Shown: piece after piece, positions 1-4,311 of the stretch | Position numbering within the stretch: the first letter of the stretch is position 1 | Layout of the letters: the number at the start of each line of letters is the position of its first letter | NCBI RefSeq assembly: GCF_023229105.1 | Contig: NZ_JALNZY010000100.1 | Span: 1-6,336 of the forward strand | Direction of reading: 5' to 3' | From: Sulfurimonas sp. | GTDB taxonomy: Bacteria > Campylobacterota > Campylobacteria > Campylobacterales > Sulfurimonadaceae | Length of the DNA: 6,336 nucleotides | Made by a program: the position numbers and the translations under genes | The notes under the pieces: generated by a model | The model's input: only the letters and a program-made list of their open reading frames with translations | Databases searched by the model: none | Told to the model about the DNA's origin: nothing

Positions 1-1177
1 TACCTATAACAATAAGTCCTCCAAGCAAGGAGACTATGTTAATTGAGTAACCCATATAGTAGATGCTCAAAAGCCCTATCATAAAGGAAAAAGGGATTCC
101 AAGCGCTACTATGATTGCAATTCTTAGATTTATCAAAATATACATTGAAAAAAAGACCAAGATCAAACCAAGCATAAGATTTGAAATAATTGTGTCAAGT
201 CTCTCTTTTACAGGCTTTGAACTATCTTGATAAAAATCAAAAATAGCTCCCTCATAATTTTTTTCTATGCTCCTTACATACTCCCTTAGCTCTTTTGACA
301 AAACAAGCGAATCTCCGCTTGCTCCCTTTGAGATAACTAGTGAGATTGTTTTTTTATTGTTGTATGTTGCAAGCGTATCCGTCTGCGGATACTCAACGCT
401 TACCTCAGCTATGTCGCCTAACTTTATAAACTTTGAGTCTATCTTTAAAATACTCTCTTTATACTCATTGGCATCTACTTTTTTATTTGCCGTAGATACA
501 TATGCAAAACTTCCCCTTTGCTCTATATTCCCGATGGGAAAAATATAAGAGAGGTTTGCTATCGCTTTTTGAATGCTTGAGTGCGAAAGTTCATACGCTA
601 AAATAGCTTCTGAGTTTAGTTTAATAACTACCTCTTGATCAGAGTCTCCGCGAATTAAAACCTCGCTTATATTATTTAGCTTTGTTATTTTAGATTTTAC
701 ATCTTGTGCGATTACCGTTAGTTCGTCTATTAAGAGCGTGTCTGAGGAGATAGCAAGTCGGATGAGAGATCTTGTCTTATCAAGTAGCCTTGCAACAGGT
801 TCGTTCATGTCTGATGGCAGATACTGCCTGCTAAGCGCAATAGCATCCTTTACACGTCCGAGAGTTATCTCTTTATTTGCGTTATTGCTAAGTGTCAAAA
901 GTATTGCAAAAGCGCCCGGTGTTATAGTGGTTTCCATCTTATCGATACCGCTAATATCGCTTATTTCATCCTCAATATCACGAACTGCCATTTTATCCAT
1001 AACATTGGCACTCGTTCCTTTGTAGGAACCTAGCACGCTGATTTTGTCAAGTTCAACATCAGGAAAAATCTCTTTTGGAATATTTTTATAAGCATATATT
1101 CCCATGAAAACCAAAAAAGCTAAAAGAGCATAGTTTAGTCTGGAGTTTTTAATAAAGTATTCGATAAATTTAATCAA
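1..1177 (-). CDS. RND-family efflux permease, N-terminal part (truncated by window edge)
   Basis: This is the first 392 residues of an inner-membrane RND (AcrB/MexB/CusA superfamily) proton-driven exporter, read on the minus strand and still open at position 1. Visible parts: a cytoplasmic N-terminus (MIKFIEYFIKNSRLNYAL), TM1 at about residues 15-31, then the typical junction IPKEIFPD (33-40) and a first periplasmic porter region (about 32-330). TM2 lies at about 332-350, TM3 at 353-373 and TM4 begins near 378, ending at SLLGGLIVIG. In the family the proton-relay V-D-D motif follows directly, so it should lie just outside the window. The start is TTG at 1177-1175: an in-frame stop lies at 1204-1202, no ATG precedes TM1, and a purine-rich GAGAGA sits 4 nt upstream, next to the stop codon of the preceding gene. 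Translation is probably coupled to that gene. No membrane-fusion or outer-membrane partner is visible here. Family call strong; substrate not assignable. Confidence 0.93.
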   Translation of the reverse strand, partial: MIKFIEYFIKNSRLNYALLAFLVFMGIYAYKNIPKEIFPDVELDKISVLGSYKGTSANVMDKMAVRDIEDEISDISGIDKMETTITPGAFAILLTLSNNANKEITLGRVKDAIALSRQYLPSDMNEPVARLLDKTRSLIRLAISSDTLLIDELTVIAQDVKSKITKLNNISEVLIRGDSDQEVVIKLNSEAILAYELSHSSIQKAIANLSYIFPIGNIEQRGSFAYVSTANKKVDANEYKESILKIDSKFIKLGDIAEVSVEYPQTDTLATYNNKKTISLVISKGASGDSLVLSKELREYVRSIEKNYEGAIFDFYQDSSKPVKERLDTIISNLMLGLILVFFSMYILINLRIAIIVALGIPFSFMIGLLSIYYMGYSINIVSLLGGLIVIG

Positions 1178-1187
1178 TATATCTCTC

Positions 1188-1673
1188 TTAGAGAAGCGAT
1201 TTTATAACGTTACTTACACCTTGATGCAGATTGTAGTTCGAGATTGGAAAATCAAGAGATTCCTCTTCAAGATTTACGGTATATCTTGACAAATAATCAC
1301 CCAAAACTTTCAAATCAATGCTTCTGTATTTGTTACATGTTGCCGCATCTAGTTTTGTTCTAAGCAAAACTCCCGCCTCGTTTGACTTTTGAATCGTAAA
1401 AGCCAATGTTTTTAAACTTACAAAATCACTCCACTTTAAAAAAAGCTCTGGAGTAAGTTCGCTCTCTACCCCTCCTTCGGGATTAAAAAGCATATCTGCA
1501 TCTCTTAGAGCAATTAAAATAGATAGTATTGCAGCGCTAAAAGGCACAACCTTGTCTCTCCAAAAAGGAGACTCATTTCTATTTTTTAACTCAGCCTCAA
1601 TTGTTTGTAAAATTGTTTGCGTATCTGCGTTTTTAAAAAGTGTATAGCTCTCTTGTTTCATAAACTGTTCCAT
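1188..1673 (-). CDS. Hypothetical protein, 161 aa, upstream of the RND permease
   Basis: I do not recognise this protein with confidence. It is soluble-looking apart from one hydrophobic stretch at about residues 42-57 (VVPFSAAILSILIAL), has no signal peptide and no clear catalytic motif. The segment ESPFWRDKVVPFSAAIL (34-50), followed by a leucine-rich helix and a later DYLSRY (126-131), faintly recalls the part of VirD4/TraD/DotL-type coupling ATPases where an N-x-F/M-W-x-D motif precedes a helix. Walker A and B are absent, so any relationship would be to a detached segment; treat this as a weak inference. The start is either ATG 1673, which has no evident ribosome-binding site, or ATG 1661 (Met5), which has GGAA about 7 nt upstream. 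Its TAA stop lies 10 bp from the TTG of the RND gene, so the two are almost certainly co-transcribed. It may be an accessory to the pump, but nothing in the sequence shows that. Confidence 0.75.
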   Translation of the reverse strand: MEQFMKQESYTLFKNADTQTILQTIEAELKNRNESPFWRDKVVPFSAAILSILIALRDADMLFNPEGGVESELTPELFLKWSDFVSLKTLAFTIQKSNEAGVLLRTKLDAATCNKYRSIDLKVLGDYLSRYTVNLEEESLDFPISNYNLHQGVSNVIKSLL

Positions 1674-1696
1674 TAAATTTTATTGTCGAAGATTTT

Positions 1697-1704
1697 AGTA
1701 TAAT
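1697..1704. promoter_or_regulatory. Overlapping divergent -10 elements between the 161-aa gene and the DUF445 gene
   Basis: The 8-bp AGTATAAT reads as a perfect TATAAT on the plus strand (1699-1704) and as TATACT on the minus strand (1702-1697), sharing the core TATA. Predicted plus-strand transcription would begin near 1711, leaving about a 32-nt leader with AAAGG at 1731-1735 ahead of the TTG start at 1743. Predicted minus-strand transcription would begin near 1690, about 17 nt before ATG 1673. No good -35 box is seen on either side, which is common in Campylobacterota sigma-70 promoters, where T-rich upstream sequence is used instead. Confidence 0.55.
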
Positions 1705-1742
1705 CTTGCTTTTAAGATACTTTTTTTTATAAAGGCAAAAAA

Positions 1743-2453
1743 TTGAAACTAAATAAAAGTTTTATCACAAATCTACTCGCTGCAACTCTTGTCGTTTTAT
1801 CATTTTTTATTGACTCAAGTATGAGTAATATGATTTTATACACTGGGCTTTTTGCACTCTCGGGTGCTTTAACAAATCAACTTGCAATTCATATGCTGTT
1901 TGAGAAAGTGCCGTTTCTTTACGGTTCTGGTGTAATTCCTGCACGTTTTGAAGCCTTTAAAGAGGCTATTAAAAACCTTATGATGAGTCAATTTTTTACT
2001 AAAGAGCAGCTCGACTACTTCTTTAAAAATGAAAAGAGGAAGATAGATTTGGTGCCAATCATAGAAACAACTGACTTCTCTCCCGCTTTTGATGCGCTAA
2101 CCAAAACAGTTATGGAGTCCTCCTTTGGCGGAATGCTGGGTATGTTTGGCGGGGAGAGCGTGTTAGAAAGTCTTCGCGAGCCTTTCTCCTTGAAGATGAA
2201 AAATGCAGTTGTGAAAATAGTACAAAGTGAAACTTTTAATTACACCCTGCAAAATCATCTACAAAACTCATCCCTAAGCGAGGATATGATTAAAAGCATT
2301 GAGGATATTATAGAGATAAGATTAAATGAGTTGACACCCGTGATGGTTAAAGAGATGGTTCAACAGCTCATAAAAGAGCATCTTTCATGGCTTATTGTAT
2401 GGGGCGGAGTTTTTGGTGGACTAATAGGTCTTGTGAGTTCATTTCTATTCTAG
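1743..2453 (+). CDS. DUF445-family membrane protein
   Basis: This 236-aa protein matches the pattern of DUF445 (YheB/YtwI-like) proteins, whose molecular role is not established. It has hydrophobic segments at about residues 8-24 and 30-52 and a C-terminal one at 215-236. Between them is a long amphipathic, mostly helical, probably cytoplasmic region. The family hallmark is GALTNQLAIHMLFEKV (41-56) followed by GSGVIPARFEAFKEAI (61-76); related proteins have TNWLA-x-ALF and G-x-IP at the same place. At 236 aa it is a short member: many DUF445 proteins are about 400 aa with repeated helical units. The start is TTG at 1743, chosen because AAAGG lies 7 nt upstream and the N-terminal membrane helix follows directly. 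It is monocistronic, transcribed divergently from the 161-aa gene and convergent with the S4 gene. Family call good; function unknown. Confidence 0.88.
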   Translation: MKLNKSFITNLLAATLVVLSFFIDSSMSNMILYTGLFALSGALTNQLAIHMLFEKVPFLYGSGVIPARFEAFKEAIKNLMMSQFFTKEQLDYFFKNEKRKIDLVPIIETTDFSPAFDALTKTVMESSFGGMLGMFGGESVLESLREPFSLKMKNAVVKIVQSETFNYTLQNHLQNSSLSEDMIKSIEDIIEIRLNELTPVMVKEMVQQLIKEHLSWLIVWGGVFGGLIGLVSSFLF

Positions 2454-2454
2454 C

Positions 2455-2491
2455 GCCAAAATAGCAGAGATTAAAAAACCTCTATTTTGGC
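2455..2491. terminator. Inverted repeat between convergent genes, possible bidirectional terminator
   Basis: GCCAAAATAG (2455-2464) is perfectly complementary to CTATTTTGGC (2482-2491), and two more pairs form inside after a single-base bulge. The repeat begins just after the DUF445 stop and its right arm lies inside the last codons of the S4 gene, so it serves the 3' ends of both convergent genes. Neither side has a T-tract after the stem; the run of T on the minus strand lies in the loop. A classic intrinsic terminator is therefore not certain. It may instead be a 3'-end stabilising hairpin. Confidence 0.45.
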
Positions 2492-2674
2492 ATCAGCGAC
2501 TTCTATAACATCCCCGCGAACAATTTTTGCTCTTTTTCTCAGCTCAACGCTGCCGTTTCTCTCTACATGACCATCAGCTATAATCATTTTAGCTTCTGCT
2601 CCACTATCAACCAAATCCAAAACTTTTAGAAGCTTATAAAGTTCTATGAACTCATCTTTTAACTCATATTTCAT
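2471..2674 (-). CDS. Small S4-domain RNA-binding protein, YbcJ-like
   Basis: A 67-aa protein made almost entirely of one S4 domain, the small RNA-binding fold of ribosomal protein S4, pseudouridine synthases and Hsp15. The core runs from about residue 11 to 59: ELYKLLKVLDLVDSGAEAK, then MIIADGHVERNG, then VELRKRAKIVRGDVIEV. The order SGAEAK, A-x-G-x-V-x-x-NG, E-x-RKR-x-KIV-x-G matches the E. coli YbcJ type of stand-alone S4 protein, thought to bind structured RNA, possibly ribosomal. The reading frame stays open upstream to a TTG at 2710 (79 aa), but I chose ATG 2674: AAGGA lies about 7 nt upstream of it, the shorter product matches the family length, and a hairpin sequence covers the TTG. 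It follows the 180-aa gene on the same strand after a 64-bp gap and converges with DUF445. Confidence 0.88.
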   Translation of the reverse strand: MKYELKDEFIELYKLLKVLDLVDSGAEAKMIIADGHVERNGSVELRKRAKIVRGDVIEVADAKIEVF

Positions 2675-2681
2675 GCTTTTT

Positions 2682-2687
2682 CCTTTT
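2682..2687 (-). promoter_or_regulatory. Ribosome-binding site fixing the S4-gene start
   Basis: On the minus strand AAAAGGAAAAAGC immediately precedes ATG 2674, giving an AGGA core at ordinary spacing. The alternative TTG start at 2710 has no comparable purine-rich stretch. This supports the 67-aa product over a 79-aa one. Confidence 0.75.
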
Positions 2688-2698
2688 ATGCGTGAAAT

Positions 2699-2720
2699 AA
2701 TATCAGACAACGCTGATATT
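2699..2720. repeat. Perfect 8-bp inverted repeat in the leader of the S4 gene
   Basis: AATATCAG (2699-2706) and CTGATATT (2713-2720) are exact reverse complements separated by the 6-nt loop ACAACG. In the minus-strand transcript the hairpin lies after the stop of the 180-aa gene (2739-2741) and roughly 12 nt before the ribosome-binding site of the S4 gene. It is followed by ATTT only, so it is a weak terminator at best. It could be an attenuator, an RNA-processing site, or a protein-binding operator. Confidence 0.5.
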
Positions 2721-2738
2721 TCAGCACAAACTCAAGCA

Positions 2739-3281
2739 TTAAACTTCTTTATCAATTATAGAAAAGCCTAAATCATACATTGCTTTATCTACCGTCTCTA
2801 TAGCCTTTGCCATAGTTTTTTGTGAAATTTCTGGAAGTTTTCCTCCCCACATTGCTTCTGCTTCTTTAAATCCTTGAATCATTCCCTCACGCCCTGCACG
2901 AAGTTTAGCCTCATCCTCACCTGCTCCGTTTACTACAAAGTCAGCGATTCTAGCAGATGTCTTCTCTATGCCAAAAAAACCATCTTCGCTTACAAGCTCT
3001 GATGCTTCTGCTTTTGAAAGCTCGGCTATCGGTTTTCCGTCATATCCGATATTTTTTAAAAAACTTTGAAAATCTTCATGCTGTTTTGCAAAACTATCCT
3101 CTGCATTAGAGACACTGCCTTGAATAATAGCAGAGTTAAAAGCTATAGCATTACTATTTTGCCTAATCTGCTCTCTTATCTCTAAAGCTTCATCTTTTGA
3201 TATTTTCTCTGTAAAAAGCGGCTTTATTGACGAACTTTTTATTGCAGGCTCGAAAACCTGACTTTCTGAAGATATTTTCAT
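2739..3281 (-). CDS. Conserved Campylobacterota-type protein of unknown function, 180 aa
   Basis: A soluble protein without signal peptide, membrane segment or cysteine. The N-terminal 60 residues are Ser/Ile/Asn-rich and look flexible (MKISSESQVFEPAIKSSSIK). The C-terminal half looks well folded: SEDGFFGIEKTSARIADFVV (98-117), GAGEDEAKLRAGREGMIQGF (119-138), EAEAMWGGKLPEISQKTM (140-157), then a helix to residue 172. I recall this block from proteins in Sulfurimonas and relatives, some labelled 'hydrogenase-4 component G' and apparently related to DUF5610. Nothing in the sequence suggests a hydrogenase subunit: no metal-binding cysteines or membrane helices, and no hydrogenase genes nearby, so that name should not be trusted. 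The start is ATG 3281 with a strong AGGAGGA about 9 nt upstream. It probably shares a transcript with the S4 gene and is divergent from the cold-shock gene. Confidence 0.8.
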   Translation of the reverse strand: MKISSESQVFEPAIKSSSIKPLFTEKISKDEALEIREQIRQNSNAIAFNSAIIQGSVSNAEDSFAKQHEDFQSFLKNIGYDGKPIAELSKAEASELVSEDGFFGIEKTSARIADFVVNGAGEDEAKLRAGREGMIQGFKEAEAMWGGKLPEISQKTMAKAIETVDKAMYDLGFSIIDKEV

Positions 3282-3376
3282 ATTTTAAATTCCTCCTCTT
3301 TTCTTGTATCTTTATATATCGACATAAAGTTAACTTATATGAAATTTTACTTTTTATGCACAAATATTAAAACTTT

Positions 3377-3385
3377 TGCTATAAT
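3377..3385 (+). promoter_or_regulatory. Extended -10 promoter of the cold-shock gene
   Basis: TGC followed by a perfect TATAAT (3380-3385) forms an extended -10 motif, preceded by T-rich sequence and no clear -35. Transcription would start near 3392, giving a leader of about 117 nt before ATG 3509. Confidence 0.7.
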
Positions 3386-3391
3386 TTTCTT

Positions 3392-3508
3392 GATGAAAGA
3401 TTTGTGTGTGTGAGTTCATCTATAGTATATTCTGCTAGACAAACGACTCCCCTATATTTTGACTCCACTTCCAAAAGAAGTGAATTTTTACCAAAGAGGT
3501 ACTCCAAC
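3392..3508 (+). promoter_or_regulatory. Long structured 5' leader of the cold-shock mRNA
   Basis: From the predicted start near 3392 to the ATG at 3509 the leader is about 117 nt, far longer than the other leaders in this window. It contains a perfect hairpin CACTTC/GAAGTG (3466-3471 and 3477-3482, loop CAAAA) shortly before the AAGAGG ribosome-binding site (3494-3499). The pentamer ACTCC occurs three times (3446, 3462, 3501). A 6-codon mini-ORF (ATG 3393 to TGA 3413, MKDLCV) begins almost at the predicted 5' end. E. coli cspA is known to use a long leader as a cold-sensing RNA switch; a similar role here is inference. Confidence 0.5.
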
Positions 3509-3727
3509 ATGGCAGAATTGCTAGACGGATCAGTTAAATGGTTCAATGAAGAAAAAGGTTATGGTTTTATACAACAAGAAAATGGCGGTAAGGATGTATT
3601 CGTACACTTTCGTCAAGTAAACAGAACAGGACCGGGTCGCGTCTCTTTAGCTGAAGGTCAAAAGGTAACTTTTGAACTAGGCGAAGGACAAAAAGGTCCT
3701 CAAGCTGAGAACGTAACACCTTTATAG
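3509..3727 (+). CDS. Cold-shock domain protein (CspA family)
   Basis: A 72-aa single-domain nucleic-acid chaperone that binds single-stranded RNA and DNA and melts secondary structure, typically on cold shock or in general growth. The RNP1 motif KGYGFI is at residues 16-21 and RNP2 VFVHF at 30-34; KWFNEEKGYGFIQQ, and the final GPQAENV (63-69), are classic. The central loop VNRTGPGRVSLAEG (37-50) is slightly longer than in E. coli CspA. The frame is open upstream to a GTG at 3404, but I chose ATG 3509 because the upstream residues do not resemble the family, AAGAGG lies about 9 nt before this ATG, and the resulting length is normal. It is a single-gene unit with its own extended -10 promoter, a long leader and an intrinsic terminator. 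Confidence 0.97.
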   Translation: MAELLDGSVKWFNEEKGYGFIQQENGGKDVFVHFRQVNRTGPGRVSLAEGQKVTFELGEGQKGPQAENVTPL

Positions 3728-3734
3728 GTCTTAC

Positions 3735-3783
3735 TTTGCAGGTTTCATCTCTATGATGACCTGCAAACTTTCTATATTTTTTC
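3735..3783 (+). terminator. Intrinsic terminator of the cold-shock gene
   Basis: TTTGCAGGT (3735-3743) pairs exactly with ACCTGCAAA (3759-3767); inside, CATC (3746-3749) pairs with GATG (3755-3758) after a small bulge, leaving a 5-nt loop. A U-rich tail ending in six T (CTTTCTATATTTTTT, 3768 onward) follows on the plus strand. The opposite strand lacks a T-tract, so it serves csp, not the convergent acetyltransferase gene. Confidence 0.85.
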
Positions 3784-3805
3784 CTACTCTTTAAACAAGC
3801 CTAAC

Positions 3806-4222
3806 TCAAACTCTCTTTAAAAAAACAAAACTTTTTTTCTCAAAACCGTTTTTTTCATAAAACTCATGTGCCTTTTCTCTTTTAAATCCTGAGGATAAAA
3901 CTATATTTTCACACATTCCCATCTTTGCATAATCATGCAGATACTCAAGCATCATTTTTCCATAGCCGCTGCTTCTATACTCCTTGTCGGTAACTAAATC
4001 AAAAACAAAAAGATGTCTTTTGTGATAAAGATTTGTTTGAACAGCAGCGCCCGCATAAGTTATCAACTTTTCACCATCCATAATTCCAAACATTTTATAC
4101 TCCATGTTTCTCATCTCGTATATAAGATCTTCAAACTCATCATAAGCTAGTTCGGTACGAAGTTGTGAGAGAACCTCATAAACACTAAACAGCTCTCTTA
4201 AATCTAACTCTCTAATCTGCAT
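3806..4222 (-). CDS. GNAT-family N-acetyltransferase
   Basis: A 138-aa single-domain GCN5-related acyl-CoA-dependent acetyltransferase, cytoplasmic. Order of elements: N-terminal strand and helix (MQIRELDLRELFSVYEVLSQL), strands around 43-60 (YKMFGIMDGEKLITYAGAA), the strand HLFVFDLVTDKEYR (70-83), the acetyl-CoA pyrophosphate-binding loop R83-S-S-G86-Y-G88-K (the R/Q-x-x-G-x-G/A signature), its helix MMLEYLHDYAK, then NIVLSSG (106-112) and the C-terminal EFYEKNGFEKKSF (120-132) typical of motif B. The substrate cannot be inferred; small free-standing GNATs may act on amines, amino acids or protein N-termini. Start ATG 4222 has AAGGA (4237-4233) about 10 nt upstream. It is monocistronic, divergent from mqo and convergent with csp. 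Confidence 0.92.
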   Translation of the reverse strand: MQIRELDLRELFSVYEVLSQLRTELAYDEFEDLIYEMRNMEYKMFGIMDGEKLITYAGAAVQTNLYHKRHLFVFDLVTDKEYRSSGYGKMMLEYLHDYAKMGMCENIVLSSGFKREKAHEFYEKNGFEKKSFVFLKRV

Positions 4223-4252
4223 GTTAACTCTATCCTTAAGAAATTATAAAAT

Positions 4253-4260
4253 ATTATAAT
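4253..4260. promoter_or_regulatory. Overlapping divergent -10 elements between the GNAT gene and mqo
   Basis: ATTATAAT reads as TATAAT on both strands: plus 4255-4260 and minus 4258-4253, sharing the TATA core. For the GNAT gene it would give a start near 4246 and a leader of about 23 nt containing the AAGGA site. For mqo it competes with another -10 candidate, TACAAT at 4269-4274. A second minus-strand TATAAT (4248-4243) is less likely because transcription from it would begin at or inside the ribosome-binding site. Confidence 0.5.
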
Positions 4261-4268
4261 AAATTCGC

Positions 4269-4274
4269 TACAAT
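4269..4274 (+). promoter_or_regulatory. Candidate -10 of mqo
   Basis: TTCGCTACAAT resembles the csp promoter (TTTTGCTATAAT) with one change in the hexamer. A start near 4281 would leave about 31 nt before ATG 4312, including the ribosome-binding region AAGAGGCGG (4294-4302). Confidence 0.5.
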
Positions 4275-4311
4275 ACAGCTAAAAAGAGTTAAAAAGAGGC
4301 GGTAATTTATA

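Larger units (their letters stand above)
3282..3508. other. 227-bp divergent intergenic region: promoters and csp leader
   Basis: This gap separates the minus-strand 180-aa gene from the plus-strand cold-shock gene. It holds the strong ribosome-binding site of the 180-aa gene (AGGAGGA, 3291-3297), a 10-bp perfect palindrome AAGTTAACTT (3327-3336) that could be an operator, and the extended -10 of the csp promoter (3377-3385). The rest is the predicted csp leader. A minus-strand -10 for the 180-aa gene is ambiguous: TATAAG- and TATAAA-like sequences occur around 3313-3341 and I cannot choose between them. Confidence 0.6.

Noticed and set aside
267..1025. Plus-strand open frames at 267-548 and 738-1025
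   Set aside because: They lie antisense to the RND permease, whose minus-strand frame gives a continuous protein with clear family features; the plus-strand products resemble nothing.
2675..2710. N-terminal extension of the S4 protein from TTG 2710
   Set aside because: The TTG lies within the inverted repeat without a ribosome-binding site, while ATG 2674 has AAGGA at good spacing and gives the typical YbcJ length.
3316..3323. GTCGATAT on the minus strand as a FliA (sigma-28) -10 for the 180-aa gene
   Set aside because: It resembles GCCGATAA, but no TAAAGTTT-like -35 is found at 11-nt spacing.
3403..3412. (TG)5 dinucleotide tract as a phase-variation repeat
   Set aside because: Five units is short, the tract lies in an untranslated leader, and the gene is a housekeeping chaperone.
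3404..3508. N-terminally extended cold-shock protein from GTG 3404
   Set aside because: No ribosome-binding site precedes the GTG, the 35 extra residues do not match the family, and ATG 3509 has a good ribosome-binding site and gives the normal length.
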